Positions 10,026 to 22,023 are shown, counted from the first letter of the stretch. The stretch: 51,152 nt of DNA from Streptomyces altiplanensis (GCA_003719395.1 RHMC01000035.1:1-51152); one strand, 5' to 3'. Numbers and translations are program-made. The notes: generated by a model not told the origin, from the letters alone.

Positions 10026-10055
10026 TTGTGACAGACGTTCGAGTGCGGCTACGTT
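10026..10055 (+). promoter_or_regulatory. Candidate promoter of the first rpf gene
   Basis: TTGTGA (10026-10031), an 18-base spacer and TACGTT (10050-10055) resemble the vegetative -35/-10 consensus and lie 38 bases before the start codon. Confidence 0.4.
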
Positions 10056-10092
10056 CACCGTCAACCTCAGCCGCCACTCGAAAGGCCACCGC

Positions 10093-11124
10093 ATGCGCTC
10101 CGGGAACGGTAGACACCGCCGCCCCCGTCAGGCTCCAGCTCTCGTCGTCGCGGCAGGAGTCGCCGGATCGGCCATCGCCATCCCGCTGCTCGGCGCGACC
10201 GGCGCGAACGCTGCCGAAGCCACGACCTGGGACCGGGTGGCCGACTGCGAGAGCGGCGGCATGTGGAGTGCCGACCTCGGCAACGGCTACTACGGCGGAC
10301 TCCAGTTCTCGCCGGAACTCTGGCAGCGCTTCGGCGGTACGGCGTACGCGCCGCGCGCCGACCTCGCCAGCCGCTCCCAGCAGATCCAGGTGGCCGAGAA
10401 GGTGCTGGCCGCACAGGGACCGCAGGCGTGGCCGAGCTGCGCGCTCATCTCGGGCCTGACGGAGGGTGAGGACACCGAGCCGAGTGGCGGCGCGACCGCC
10501 GGGCCGGATGCCGCGCCGAAGGCGGACTCCAAGACCGGCTCCAAGGCCGGTTCCGAGACCGGCTCCAAGACCGGTTCCGAGACCGGCTCGAAGGCCGGGG
10601 CGCCGGAGAGTTCCACGGCTCCGGAGGCTTCCTCGGACGGAAAGGCGGCCGGAGCCGAGAAGTCCGCCGAGCCGACGGCGCCCCCGTCGGCCGACGCCGC
10701 CGACGCCGCGGAGGCCACCGCCGACGCCGAGACGTTCGACGCGCCCGCCCGTGAGGCCGCGGAGGCCACCCCCGGGGAGAGCGCCTTCAAGGGCAAGCAC
10801 CGCGGCGAAAAGGCCCGGGAGGACACGGACGCCGCAACTGGCGACTCGGGCATCGAGCGCGAATCGGGCCGCCACGCCTCGCGAGGTGACGGTCCGACAC
10901 GCGACGCGGTCGGCACGGCCGGTGCGCAGGAAGCAGAAGCGGACACGGACGCAGGCGCGGACGCGGACAAGGGCTACACCGTCCGCACCGGCGACAACCT
11001 CTGGGCCATCGCCGACGCGCACGACGTGCGCGGCGGCTGGCCGGCGCTCTACGCCGCGAACGAGAAGACCGTCGGGTCCGATCCGGACCTCATCGTCCCT
11101 GGCCAAAGCCTCGATCTGAACTGA
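10093..11124 (+). CDS. Resuscitation-promoting-factor-like transglycosylase with LysM domain
   Basis: 343-residue secreted cell-wall hydrolase. The signal peptide ends near GANAAEA. The Rpf/transglycosylase-like domain follows: [34 protein letters not shown], with catalytic Glu in DCESGG. A long low-complexity linker includes a KTGS/KAGS/ETGS tetrapeptide array (about 10525-10600) and acidic Ala-rich sequence. The C-terminus is a LysM module (GYTVRTGDNLWAIADAH...VPGQSLDLN) that binds peptidoglycan. It likely cleaves peptidoglycan during spore germination or growth. It lies next to a shorter paralogue but has its own promoter, and I see no ydaO-type element in its short leader. Confidence 0.88.
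   Translation: MRSGNGRHRRPRQAPALVVAAGVAGSAIAIPLLGATGANAAEATTWDRVADCESGGMWSADLGNGYYGGLQFSPELWQRFGGTAYAPRADLASRSQQIQVAEKVLAAQGPQAWPSCALISGLTEGEDTEPSGGATAGPDAAPKADSKTGSKAGSETGSKTGSETGSKAGAPESSTAPEASSDGKAAGAEKSAEPTAPPSADAADAAEATADAETFDAPAREAAEATPGESAFKGKHRGEKAREDTDAATGDSGIERESGRHASRGDGPTRDAVGTAGAQEAEADTDAGADADKGYTVRTGDNLWAIADAHDVRGGWPALYAANEKTVGSDPDLIVPGQSLDLN
10525..10600 (+). repeat. Degenerate 12-base repeat coding K/E-T/A-G-S units
   Basis: Within the Rpf linker, GGCTCCAAGACC-like units repeat about six times, coding the tetrapeptides SKTG, SKAG and SETG. Such tracts change copy number easily and probably act as a flexible spacer between the catalytic and LysM domains. Confidence 0.7.
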
Positions 11125-11293
11125 AAGCGGGGGCAGTTCGGGCCGCTATGTCCGCATTGGGGACAGTGAGACATGGATCTCTTTGCCTCATATCACGCGG
11201 CCGGCCCGAACGGTCCGTCAGTCTTGCCCCTGACCTGCGCGAATGGAGGTCGGTCGGGGGCGCGAATGGGCGATATTTCCGTGATGCTCCTCT

Positions 11294-11323
11294 TTGAACA
11301 TCGAGGGCTCATGTGTTTACGGT
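11294..11323 (+). promoter_or_regulatory. Candidate promoter of the riboswitch-rpfA unit
   Basis: TTGAAC (11294-11299), an 18-base spacer and TACGGT (11318-11323) would start transcription near 11330, just before the riboswitch. It lies in an A+T-richer stretch (11270-11320). Confidence 0.4.
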
Positions 11324-11350
11324 CGAACCGCTCGCCATCGCGGGCCCCGT

Positions 11351-12294
<944 letters not shown>

Positions 12295-12313
12295 CCCGCT
12301 TCCCCCCGGAGCA

Positions 12314-12353
12314 CCCCGGTCCGGCGCGCTTCCCCCGTGCGCGCCGGCCGGGG
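12314..12353 (+). terminator. Intrinsic terminator after rpfA
   Basis: CCCCGG-t-CCGGCGCGC (12314-12329) pairs with GCGCGCCGG-CCGGGG (12339-12353) around a nine-base loop with one bulged T, followed by TTTCCCTTTCC. It lies 20 bases after the stop codon. Confidence 0.8.
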
Positions 12354-12367
12354 TTTCCCTTTCCCCT

Positions 12368-12379
12368 TACTGATCAGTA
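12368..12379. promoter_or_regulatory. Perfect 12-base palindrome TACTGATCAGTA upstream of eno
   Basis: TACTGATCAGTA is fully self-complementary and sits between the rpfA terminator and the eno promoter region. It may be an operator; no regulator is identified. Confidence 0.3.
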
Positions 12380-12380
12380 G

Positions 12381-13844
<1,464 letters not shown>

Positions 13845-13952
13845 TTAGGCACAGCAGGGCGTAACAGCTCAGCCAGTCGTACGTACGCCCGGCCGCGGTC
13901 CCGTACCGTCGTCGGGCGACGTACGTGCGTAACGGCAGGGGAGGCGGGAGAC

Positions 13953-14429
13953 ATGGCCGGGAAGGACCGGGACCGGTTCTCCACCGCGACCAGGCTGCGG
14001 GTGCTCGGCGAGCAGACCGCCGCCCGTGTCTACCGCTCGCAGACCCGCCGTCAGGCCCGCCGCTCCCGGCTCACCGGCCGGGCCGCGCTCCTCGTCCTGG
14101 TCCTGTGCTCGCTGGTCGTGGCCCTCGCCTATCCGATGCGTCAGTACGTGTCGCAGCGCGGCGAGATCGCCGACCAGCAGCGCAAGATGCGGGAGGCCGG
14201 CCGGCGCGTCGAGGAGCTTCGCGACGAGAAGGCCCGGCTCCAGGACGACGCGTACATCGAGCGCCTCGCCCGCGAGCACCTCCACCTCGTACGGCCGGGG
14301 GAGACGGGCTTCACCGTCATCGACCCCGGCGCGCGCGACAAGCGCCGCGACGACCGGGAAGGCACCGGCCGCCCCTGGTACACCAACCTCTGGGACGGCG
14401 TCGACCAGGCCGACCGCCCGGCCAAGTGA
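13953..14429 (+). CDS. Septum formation initiator family protein (FtsB/DivIC-like)
   Basis: 158 residues, bitopic. A basic cytoplasmic N-terminus (SQTRRQARRSRLTGR) is followed by one transmembrane helix (AALLVLVLCSLVVALAYPM, about 49-67) and an extracytoplasmic coiled coil (about 70-105: QRGEIADQQRKMREAGRRVEEL). The conserved AREHLHLVRPGETGFTVID block of the DivIC/FtsB family comes next. It stabilises the divisome with FtsL/FtsQ; in Streptomyces it acts in sporulation septation. The preceding leader has GGGAGGCGGGAG before ATG 13953. The eno-ftsB-DUF501-ppx order is the conserved actinomycete arrangement. Confidence 0.9.
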   Translation: MAGKDRDRFSTATRLRVLGEQTAARVYRSQTRRQARRSRLTGRAALLVLVLCSLVVALAYPMRQYVSQRGEIADQQRKMREAGRRVEELRDEKARLQDDAYIERLAREHLHLVRPGETGFTVIDPGARDKRRDDREGTGRPWYTNLWDGVDQADRPAK

Positions 14430-14496
14430 CCAGCGGTCAGCAGCGCAGTAACCAGTCATCAGCAGTCACGACACACACGAAGGCACGAACGCACGC

Positions 14497-15045
14497 ATGG
14501 ACGCCGCACCCCCGACCACCCCGCGCACCGAGCCCACCGAGGCGGACATCGCCGCGTTCAAGCTGCAGCTGGGCCGCCCGCCGCGCGGACTGCGCGCCAT
14601 CGCGCACCGCTGCCCGTGCGGACAGCCGGACGTGGTCGAGACGGCCCCGCGCCTGGAGGACGGCACGCCGTTCCCGACGCTGTACTACCTGACCTGCCCG
14701 CGCGCGGCCGGGGCGATCGGCACCCTGGAGGGCTCCGGCCTGATGAAGGAGATGCAGGACCGCCTCGCCGAGGACCCCGAGCTGGCCGCCGCCTACCGCG
14801 CCGCCCACGAGGACTACATCCGGCGTCGTGACGCGATCGAGGTGCTCCAGGGCTTCCCGAGCGCCGGCGGCATGCCGGACCGCGTGAAGTGCCTGCACGT
14901 GCTGGTCGGCCACGCGCTGGCGGCCGGCCCCGGGGTGAACCCGTTCGGCGACGAGGCGCTCGCGCTGCTGCCCGAGTGGTGGGCCAAGGGCCCGTGCGTG
15001 ACGCCGTGCGCCGAGGGCGCCACCGGTCAGGAGGACGGCAAGTGA
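14497..15045 (+). CDS. DUF501 domain-containing protein
   Basis: 182-residue cytoplasmic protein matching the DUF501 family. It starts TEADIAAFKLQLGRPPRGLRAI, then has the Cys-containing HRCPCGQPDVV and PFPTLYYLTCPRA, the helix MKEMQDRL, and the C-terminal DRVKCLHVLVGHALAAGPGVNPFGDEAL. Conserved Cys/His residues suggest a metal site, but no activity is established. It lies between the FtsB-like gene and ppx, and its stop overlaps the ppx start (GTGA, 15042-15045), so the two are translationally coupled. Confidence 0.9.
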   Translation: MDAAPPTTPRTEPTEADIAAFKLQLGRPPRGLRAIAHRCPCGQPDVVETAPRLEDGTPFPTLYYLTCPRAAGAIGTLEGSGLMKEMQDRLAEDPELAAAYRAAHEDYIRRRDAIEVLQGFPSAGGMPDRVKCLHVLVGHALAAGPGVNPFGDEALALLPEWWAKGPCVTPCAEGATGQEDGK

Positions 15046-16007
15046 CCCGGGTGGCCGCCATCGACTGCGGTACGAACTCCATCCGCCTGCTCGTCGCCGA
15101 CGCCACGGTGTCCCCCAGCGTCTCCGGCGCGGGCGCGACGGGCGAACTGGCCGAAATCGACCGCCGGATGCGGATCGTGCGGCTCGGCCAGGACGTCGAC
15201 CGCACCGGACGCCTCGCCCCGGAGGCGCTGGAGCGCACCTTCGCCGCCTGCCGCGAGTACGCCGAGGCCATCGCGGCGCACGGCGCCGAGAAGGTCAGGT
15301 TCGTCGCCACCTCGGCCTCCCGCGACGCCGAGAACCGCGAGGACTTCGTACGCGGCGTCCACGACATCCTGGGCGTGGAGCCCGAGGTGATCACCGGCGA
15401 CCAGGAGGCCGAGTTCTCCTTCACCGGCGCGACCAAGGAGCTGACGGGCCGCGAGGACCTGACCGGGCCCTACCTCGTCGTGGACATCGGCGGCGGATCC
15501 ACGGAGTTCGTCGTCGGCGACGACCGGGTGCGGGCGGCCCGCTCCGTCGACATCGGCTGCGTACGGATGACCGAGCGCCACCTCGTGCAGGGCGGCGCCG
15601 TCACCGACCCGCCCGCCCCCGGCCAGGTCGCCGCCATACGGGCCGACATCCGCGCCGCGCTCGACCTCGCCGAGGAGACGGTGCCGCTGCGCGAGGCGCA
15701 CACCCTCGTCGGGCTCGCGGGTTCGGTGACGACCGTGGCCGGGATCGCGCTGGGCCTCGAAACGTACGACTCGGCGGCGATCCACCACTCCCGGATCCCG
15801 TACGAGCGGGTCGCGGAGATCACCGGCCGGCTGCTCTCCTCGACGCACGACGAGCGGGCCGCGATCCCCGTCATGCACCCGGGCCGGGTGGACGTCATCG
15901 CGGCCGGCGCGCTCGTACTGCTGGAGATCATGGAGCGGACCGGGGCCCGGGAGGTCGTGGTCAGCGAGCACGACATCCTCGACGGGATCGCCTGGTCCAT
16001 CGCCTGA
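15042..16007 (+). CDS. Ppx/GppA family exopolyphosphatase
   Basis: 321 residues of the ASKHA (actin-like) fold. Phosphate-1 motif VAAIDCGTNSIRLLVAD is at the N-terminus, the RFVATSASRDAENREDFV segment and GDQEAEFSFTGA follow, phosphate-2 motif YLVVDIGGGSTEFVVGDD is central, and LVGLAGSVTTVA is the adenosine-motif region. Such enzymes hydrolyse polyphosphate and/or pppGpp. The GTG start at 15042 overlaps the DUF501 stop. The short single-domain form without a C-terminal HD domain is typical of actinomycete Ppx1-like proteins. Confidence 0.92.
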   Translation: MTRVAAIDCGTNSIRLLVADATVSPSVSGAGATGELAEIDRRMRIVRLGQDVDRTGRLAPEALERTFAACREYAEAIAAHGAEKVRFVATSASRDAENREDFVRGVHDILGVEPEVITGDQEAEFSFTGATKELTGREDLTGPYLVVDIGGGSTEFVVGDDRVRAARSVDIGCVRMTERHLVQGGAVTDPPAPGQVAAIRADIRAALDLAEETVPLREAHTLVGLAGSVTTVAGIALGLETYDSAAIHHSRIPYERVAEITGRLLSSTHDERAAIPVMHPGRVDVIAAGALVLLEIMERTGAREVVVSEHDILDGIAWSIA

Positions 16008-16028
16008 GAAGAGAGGCGCCGACGAACT

Positions 16029-16046
16029 TCGTGAAGTTCTTCACAA
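16029..16046. promoter_or_regulatory. Candidate Rex operator (distal)
   Basis: TCGTGAAGTTCTTCACAA differs at only one position from the redox repressor Rex consensus TTGTGAAN4TTCACAA. It lies 22 bases after the ppx stop and about 320 bases before the NADH dehydrogenase start. Rex senses the NADH/NAD+ ratio and represses respiratory genes in Streptomyces; the assignment here is from motif match only. Confidence 0.6.
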
Positions 16047-16312
16047 GGAATTGGTGGCTCAGGGCCTTCGATTGGCAGCCTCGGACCCCTATTGGCGCAC
16101 AACTGGCGTGCCCGGCTCGCTTTCGAGCGGTTCCGGGCACGCCGCGCCGAAGCGGAACGGGCGCGCGCGGAACCGGTGGTACACCCCCCGAAAAGGGCCG
16201 AACGACAAGCTCACGAGGGGTTTCCAACGTCCCGGCGTACACCGTGGTTCCCCCGCCCCGCCATGACCTGTGTCACGTGGGCGGCGGAGTGTAACAGAAG
16301 GGCCCGGAATGC

Positions 16313-16330
16313 TTGTGAAGGGGCTCACGA
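16313..16330. promoter_or_regulatory. Candidate Rex operator (proximal)
   Basis: TTGTGAAGGGGCTCACGA has a perfect left half TTGTGAA and a right half CTCACGA with two mismatches to TTCACAA. It ends 34 bases before the ndh start codon, the usual place for a repressor site. Confidence 0.55.
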
Positions 16331-16364
16331 GCCACCCCCCTCCGAGGGGTGGATACTCGATGGC

Positions 16365-17758
16365 ATGAGCACCACGGAGCGTCCCAGGATCCTCGTAGTA
16401 GGCGGTGGGTACGTAGGCCTGTACGCAGCTCGACGCATCCTCAAGAAGATGCGTTACGCGGAAGCGACCGTCACGGTCGTCGACCCGCGCTCGTACATGA
16501 CGTACCAGCCCTTCCTCCCCGAAGCCGCCGCCGGCAGCATCTCGCCGAGGCACGTCGTCGTACCCCTGCGACGCGTCCTGCCCAAGGCCGAGGTGCTCAC
16601 CGGTCGGGTCACCACCATCGATCAGGACCGCAAGGTCGCCACGGTCGCGCCGCTCGTCGGCGAGGCCTACGAGCTGCCCTTCGACTACCTGGTCGTCGCG
16701 CTCGGCGCGGTTTCCCGCACCTTCCCGATCCCCGGCCTGGCCGAGCAGGGCATCGGCATGAAGGGCGTGGAGGAGGCCATCGGCCTGCGCAACCACGTCC
16801 TGGAGCAGCTGGACAAGGCCGACTCCACGACCGACGAGGACGTCCGCCGCAAGGCGCTGACCTTCGTCTTCGTGGGTGGCGGCTTCGCCGGCGCCGAGAC
16901 CATCGGCGAGGTGGAGGACATGGCCCGCGACGCGGCCAAGTACTACACCAACGTCAAGCGTGAAGACATGCGCTTCCTGCTGGTCGACGTGGCCGACAAG
17001 ATCCTCCCCGAGGTCGGGCCGAGCTCGGCAAGTGGGGCAAGGAGCACCTCGAGGGCCGCGGCATCGAGGTCTACCTCAAGACCGGCATGGACTCCTGCGT
17101 GGACGGCCACGTGGTGCTGAACAACGGCCTGGAGGTCGACTCCAGCACCATCGTGTGGACCGCCGGCGTGAAGCCGAACCCGGCGCTGGCCCGCTACGGC
17201 CTGCCGCTCGGCCCGCGCGGTCACGTGGACACGTCCGAGAAGCTCCAGGTGCAGGGCACCGACTACATCTGGGCCGCCGGCGACAACGCCCAGGTCCCGG
17301 ACATCGCCGCCCGCAAGGCCGGCGTCGAGAACGCCTGGTGCCCGCCGAACGCCCAGCACGCGCTGCGTCAGGCCAAGGTCCTCGGCGACAACGTCATCTC
17401 CGGGATGCGCGGCTTCCCGCAGAAGGACTACAGCCACGCCAACAAGGGTGCGGTCGCCGGTCTCGGCCTGCACAAGGGCGTCGCGATGATCGTCATGGGC
17501 AAGATGAAGATCAAGCTCAAGGGCCGTCTCGCCTGGTACATGCACCGTGGCTACCACGGTCTGGCCGTGCCCACCTGGAACCGCAAGATCCGCGTCGTCG
17601 CCGACTGGACTCTCGCGATGTTCCTCAAGCGCGAGGTCGTCTCGCTCGGCGCCATGGAGACTCCGCGCGAGGAGTTCTACGAGGCCGCCAAGCCGGCGCC
17701 GGCTCCGGCCGCCCAGGCGGGCGCGCCCGCCGGCAGCCAGAAGGCCAAGGCCTCCTGA
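16365..17758 (+). CDS. ndh: Type II NADH dehydrogenase (NAD(P)/FAD-dependent oxidoreductase; frameshifted)
   Basis: Single-subunit NADH:menaquinone oxidoreductase of the membrane surface, about 464 residues. FAD-binding ILVVGGGYVGLYAARRI begins at residue 9, then TYQPFLPEAAAG and the NADH-binding FVFVGGGFAGAETIGE. Later IVWTAGVKPNP and YIWAAGDNAQVPD (second FAD contact) appear. The C-terminal amphipathic, basic region (KIKLKGRLAWYMHRGYHG) likely anchors it to the membrane. ATG 16365 is preceded by two Rex-like sites. One base is missing near 17022, where ...ILPEVGP shifts to ELGKWGKEHLEG; reading then continues normally to 17758. A 17-base-pair hairpin ends the unit. Confidence 0.9.
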
Positions 17759-17850
17759 CGCACCGGCAGACCCGGTGAGGCAGCGGTAGCCCGGCAGTGG
17801 CCGGACCGTAGCCGACCGGCCGGCCCGTCAGGCAGTCAGTACAGCGCAGC

Positions 17851-17894
17851 CCGAAGGGGCCGCCCGCCATCCGTGGTGCGGGCGGCCCCTTCGG
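17851..17894 (+). terminator. Strong 17-bp hairpin terminator after ndh
   Basis: Bases 17851-17867 pair perfectly with 17878-17894 (arms begin CCGAAGGGGCC and end GGCCCCTTCGG) around a ten-base loop. The GAAGGGGC/GCCCCTTC arms are typical of actinomycete terminators. Confidence 0.85.
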
Positions 17895-18044
17895 CGTACC
17901 GGATCCACGGCATCCGTGTGTGTAGAGACCATCTGCTTTGCTGATCCCTTACCCGGTACCGGGATGCGGCGGGTGCACAGCGGCGTTAATGAGGGAAGAA
18001 CGTCGCCGAACAATCCGGGCTCCACTGTCACGGAGGTGCGCACC

Positions 18045-19355
18045 ATGGCCGACGCCGCCCTGCGGCTGACCACGCTTGCCGAGGAACTCCTCGGGTCTCC
18101 CCTACCGATCCGCATCCGGGCCTGGGACGGAAGTGAATCCGGCCCTTCCGGCGCCCCGGCCCTCGTCATCCGGAGCCGCCGCGCGCTGCGCCGCCTGTTG
18201 TGGAAGCCCGGCGAACTCGGCCTGGCCCGCGCCTGGGTGGCCGGTGAGATCGACATCGAGGGCGACCTGTACGAGACACTCGACCACATCGCCGGGCTGC
18301 TCTGGGAGCGCGGCGCCGAGACCAAGTCGGCCGTCCACGCCGTCCGCGACCCCCGCCTGCGTGCCGCCGCCCGCGGCCTCGTCGCCCTCGCGGGTCCCTG
18401 GCCGCCGCCGCCCCCGCCCGCCGAAGAGGTCAGACGCCGCACGGGGCCGCTGCACACCAAGCGCCGCGACAAGGAAGCGATCAGCCACCACTACGACGTG
18501 GGCAACGACTTCTACGGGCAGGTGCTCGGCCCCTCGATGGTCTACTCGTGCGCGTACTTCGCCGATTCCGCCGAGGGGACGACCCTCGAAGAGGCCCAGT
18601 ACGCCAAGCTCGACCTGATCAGCCGCAAGCTGGGGATCGGGGAAGGGACGCGGCTGCTGGACGTGGGCTGCGGCTGGGGCTCGATGGCCGTCCACGCGGC
18701 GCGCGAGTACGGCGCCCGGGTCACCGGCATCACGCTCTCCAAGGAGCAGGCGGCGTACGCCCGCAAGCGCATCGCCGACGAGGGCCTGACCGACCGCATC
18801 GAGATCCGGGTGCAGGACTACCGGGACGTCAGGGACGGTCCGTACGACGCGATCTCGTCGATCGGGATGGCCGAGCACGTCGGCTCGGTCCGCTACCGGG
18901 AGTACGCCGACGACCTGTTCGCCCTGCTGAAGCCGGGCGGCCGGCTGCTCAACCACCAGATCGCGCGGCGCCCCGAGCCCAACGAAGAGGCGTACCACGT
19001 GGACGAGTTCATCGACGCGTACGTCTTCCCGGACGGCGAGCTCGCGCCCCTCGGCCGGACCGTGGGGACGCTGGAGGAGGCGGGCTTCGAGGTCCGCGAC
19101 GTCGAGTCGATCCGTGAGCACTACGCCCTGACGCTGCGCCGGTGGGTCGCCAACCTGGAGGCCAACTGGGCAGAGGCCGTACGGGTGACTTCCGAGGGGC
19201 GGGCCCGCGTCTGGCGGCTCTACATGGCGGCCTCCGCGCTCTCCTTCGAGCACAACAGGATCGGCGTGAACCAGGTCCTCGCCGTACGGCCCGGGGAGGG
19301 CGGCGCGTCGGGCATGCCGCTGCGCGCCCGGACGTGGAACCCGGCGGCCGGATGA
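18045..19355 (+). CDS. Cyclopropane-fatty-acyl-phospholipid synthase family methyltransferase
   Basis: 436 residues. The N-terminal domain (about 1-140, ALVIRSRRALRRLLWKPGELGLARAWVAGEI) is typical of CFA synthases, and the C-terminal SAM methyltransferase has HHYDVGNDFYGQVLGPSMVYSCAYF, SAM motif LLDVGCGWGSMAVHAA, VTGITLSKEQ and the catalytic-site region SIGMAEHVG. The enzyme adds a methylene or methyl group to unsaturated lipid chains in the membrane using SAM. ATG 18045 has GGAGG at 18032-18036. It is convergent with the MacB-like permease and separated from it by a shared 23-base-pair hairpin. Confidence 0.9.
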   Translation: MADAALRLTTLAEELLGSPLPIRIRAWDGSESGPSGAPALVIRSRRALRRLLWKPGELGLARAWVAGEIDIEGDLYETLDHIAGLLWERGAETKSAVHAVRDPRLRAAARGLVALAGPWPPPPPPAEEVRRRTGPLHTKRRDKEAISHHYDVGNDFYGQVLGPSMVYSCAYFADSAEGTTLEEAQYAKLDLISRKLGIGEGTRLLDVGCGWGSMAVHAAREYGARVTGITLSKEQAAYARKRIADEGLTDRIEIRVQDYRDVRDGPYDAISSIGMAEHVGSVRYREYADDLFALLKPGGRLLNHQIARRPEPNEEAYHVDEFIDAYVFPDGELAPLGRTVGTLEEAGFEVRDVESIREHYALTLRRWVANLEANWAEAVRVTSEGRARVWRLYMAASALSFEHNRIGVNQVLAVRPGEGGASGMPLRARTWNPAAG

Positions 19356-19361
19356 CGGCCG

Positions 19362-19411
19362 GCGCACGGTGAGGGGCCGGTCCCGTCCGGGACCGGCCCC
19401 TCACCGTGCGC
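19362..19411. terminator. Bidirectional 23-bp perfect hairpin between convergent genes
   Basis: Bases 19362-19384 and 19389-19411 are perfectly complementary over 23 pairs with a four-base loop GTCC. The symmetrical stem lies 7 bases after the cfa stop and just beyond the permease end, so it can end both convergent transcripts. Confidence 0.88.
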
Positions 19412-19433
19412 GTACCGCGGTCCGTCCGGCCGC

Positions 19434-21967
19434 CTACTCGGCTGATCGCGGCGAGCATGTTCAGCTTCGCGGCGCTGCGGGCCGGCCACATCGCGGCCAG
19501 TACGCCGACCACCGCGGCCAGCAGCAGGAAGACGCCGAACCGGTCCCACGGCAGGACCAGCGCGTAACCCGGCACCGAGTCCTTGACCGTCTGGCCGACG
19601 GCCCAGCCCAGGAAGGTGCCGAGGCCGATGCCGATCACCGCGCCGAAGAGCGAGATGACCACGGCCTCCAGCCGGATCATGGTCTTGACCTTGCCGCGGT
19701 CGAGACCGATCGCCCGCAGCATGCCGATCTCCTGCTGACGCTCGAAGACGGACATCGCCAGGGTGTTGATGACACCGAGCACCGCGATGAGCAGGGCCAT
19801 GCCCAGGAGCCCGTACATGATGTTCAGCATCGTGTTGATCATGCCGCCGAACTGGTTGCGGATGTCCTGCTGGTCCATCACGTTGATCGCGGGGTTCTGG
19901 CCCAGCGCTTCCACGAGCGCCTTCTCGTTCGCCGCGCTCGCGCCGCCGTCCGTCTTCACCCAGATCTCCCGGATGTACGGCTTGGCCTCGTGCTCGGCCA
20001 CGATCTTCTGGTCGAGCAGGACAGGCGAGAGGAACTCGTTGCCCTTGTACGTCGCACCGACCGTCAGCTCTGCCTTCTCGCCGTCGGCGAACTCCACCGG
20101 CACGCTGTCGCCGACCTTGAGGCCGCTGTTCTTCGCGGTCTCGTCGGCGACCGCGATCCCGCCCTTGGCGAGCGAGTCCAGCGAGCCGGAGACCGGCGTG
20201 ACGTTGATGACCCGCTCGATGTCGCCGGGGGCGACACCGGAGGCCGCGGCCCAGGCGCCCTTCAGTTCGAGGTCGGCGGCCGTCTGCGGGGAGAGGGCCG
20301 ACACGCCGGGCGTCCTCTCCAGGGCACGGAGCGCCGACGCGTCCAGCGAACCCCCGCTGGCCATGGAGAACATGTAGTCGGCCTTGATGTTGTCCGTGGT
20401 CATCTTGTCCACGGCCCTGCCCATGGTGACGCCGAGCACGGAGAGCCCGGTGACCAGGGTGAGGCCGATGGCCAGCGCGGACGCGGTGGCTCCGGTACGC
20501 CGCGGGTTGCGCACCGCGTTCTGGCCGGCCAGCGTGCCCGACACTCCGAAGAGCTTGCCGATCAGCGGCCGTACGAGCGCGATCACCGGCCGCGACAGCA
20601 GCGGGATCAGCACGATGACGCCGATCAGCGCGAGGAAGGCGCCGGCCCCGATGAGCATCCGGCCGTCCTTGCCGGCCGCCGCGCCGCCGAGGATGCCGGC
20701 CGCGCAGCAGCGTGATCGCGCCGCCGATGGAGTTCCGTACGACCAGCGACTTGGTGGTCGGAGCGGCGTGCACGCTGCTCATCGCCGCGACCGGCGGGAT
20801 CTTGGCGGCCCGGCGGGCGGGCAGCCAGGCGGCGAGCATCGTGACCAGCACGCCCACCGCGAACGCGGCGGCGACGGCGGTGGGGGAGACGATCAGCGGA
20901 CCGGCCGGCGTCTTCGCGCCGAAGGCGGACATCGCGGAGCGCAGCCCCGTCGCGAGCCCCAGCCCGAGGGCGAAGCCGACGACCGACGCGAGCGCGCCGA
21001 CCACCAGCGCTTCGAGCAGCACCGAGCGCTTGACCTGGCGGCGGGAGGCGCCGACGGCCCGCATCAGCGCCAGCTCCTTGGTGCGCTGGGCGACGAGCAT
21101 GGTGAAGGTGTTGGAGATCAGGAAGATGCCGACGAAGAGCGCGATCGCGGCGAAGGCGAGCAGCACCTGGTTGAGCGTGCTCAGGCTTTCCTCGATCATC
21201 TTGGCCTGGTCGTCGGCGAGCTCCTCGCCGGTCTGGGCCTCGGCGCCCTCGGGCAGCAGCGGCTTCACCGCGTCGAGCAGCTGCTGCTCGGACGCGCCGG
21301 CCGCGGCGGTGACGGTGACGTCCTTGAAGTGGCCGGGCGCCAGGTAGAGCTTCTGCGCGACGGGCGTGGTGAAGAGCACCAGCGAGCCGCCGGCGTTGAC
21401 CTGGCCGTCCTCGGTGGTGAAGACGCCGGAGAGGGTGTACTCCCGCACCGGGCCGTTGGTCGCGACCCGCACGGTGTCACCGGTCTTGTACTCGCCCTTG
21501 TCGGCCGTGGCCCTGTCGAGGGCGACCTCGCCGGCCTTCGCGGGACCGGAGCCGTCGGTGAAGTCGTACGCAGGATCCTTGCGGTTCTTGCCGTCGTCGC
21601 CGGGCGCGAAGTTCGCACCGGTGTTGGACCAGCCGTTGCCGATCAGCTTGCCGTCGGGGTCGGCGACACCGGCGAAGCCGGAGACGCGCCCGGTGGCGGA
21701 GGCGACGCCGTCCACGCCCCGGATCTTCTCCAGGGTCCGGGCGTCTATGCCCTGCTCCTTCTTGCCGTTCTCGCGGTCCGGGTAGGTGGTGACCGCTACG
21801 GCGACGTTGTCGTAGCTCTTCGCCGACTGGTTCCTGAAGGCGTGGGAAAGGGTGTCGGTGAAGACCAGGGTGCCGGACACGAAGGCCACGCCGAGCATGA
21901 CGGCGAGCACGGTCATCAGCAGCCTGGCCTTGTGCGCGAGCACATTGCGCAGGGCGGTACGGAACAT
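19434..21967 (-). CDS. MacB/FtsX-like ABC transporter permease (frameshifted)
   Basis: About 844-residue permease with two FtsX repeats. The first half starts MFRTALRNVLAHKARLLMTVLAVMLGVAF and has an extracellular domain, then three helices around NTFTMLVAQRTKELALMRAVGA. The second half has GQNAVRNPRRTGATASALAIGLTL and FERQQEIGMLRAIGLDRGKV. The motif LALMRAVGASRRQV marks each FtsX domain. Such ABC permeases export peptides, lipids or antibiotics, or transmit cell-wall signals. One indel lies near 20700 (GGAITLL to IGAGAF) and another near 19442, which would restore an early TAG at 19434. It is downstream of the ATPase on the same strand. Confidence 0.85.
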
Positions 21968-22023
21968 GTTTCTGTCAGTCCTGAGGATGGAGGGGCGGCC
22001 GGAGGGAGGCGGGCTCGTACGGG

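Larger units (their letters stand above)
16008..16364 (+). promoter_or_regulatory. Long non-coding leader/promoter region of ndh
   Basis: This 357-base gap contains no gene I can support. It holds two Rex-like palindromes (16029-16046 and 16313-16330). The second is near the start codon, where it could block transcription initiation or elongation. Confidence 0.5.

Noticed and set aside
19009..19433. Minus-strand extension of the permease frame beyond the terminator and into cfa
   Set aside because: It results from an indel near 19442; the natural stop TAG at 19434 and the 23-bp terminator argue against read-through.
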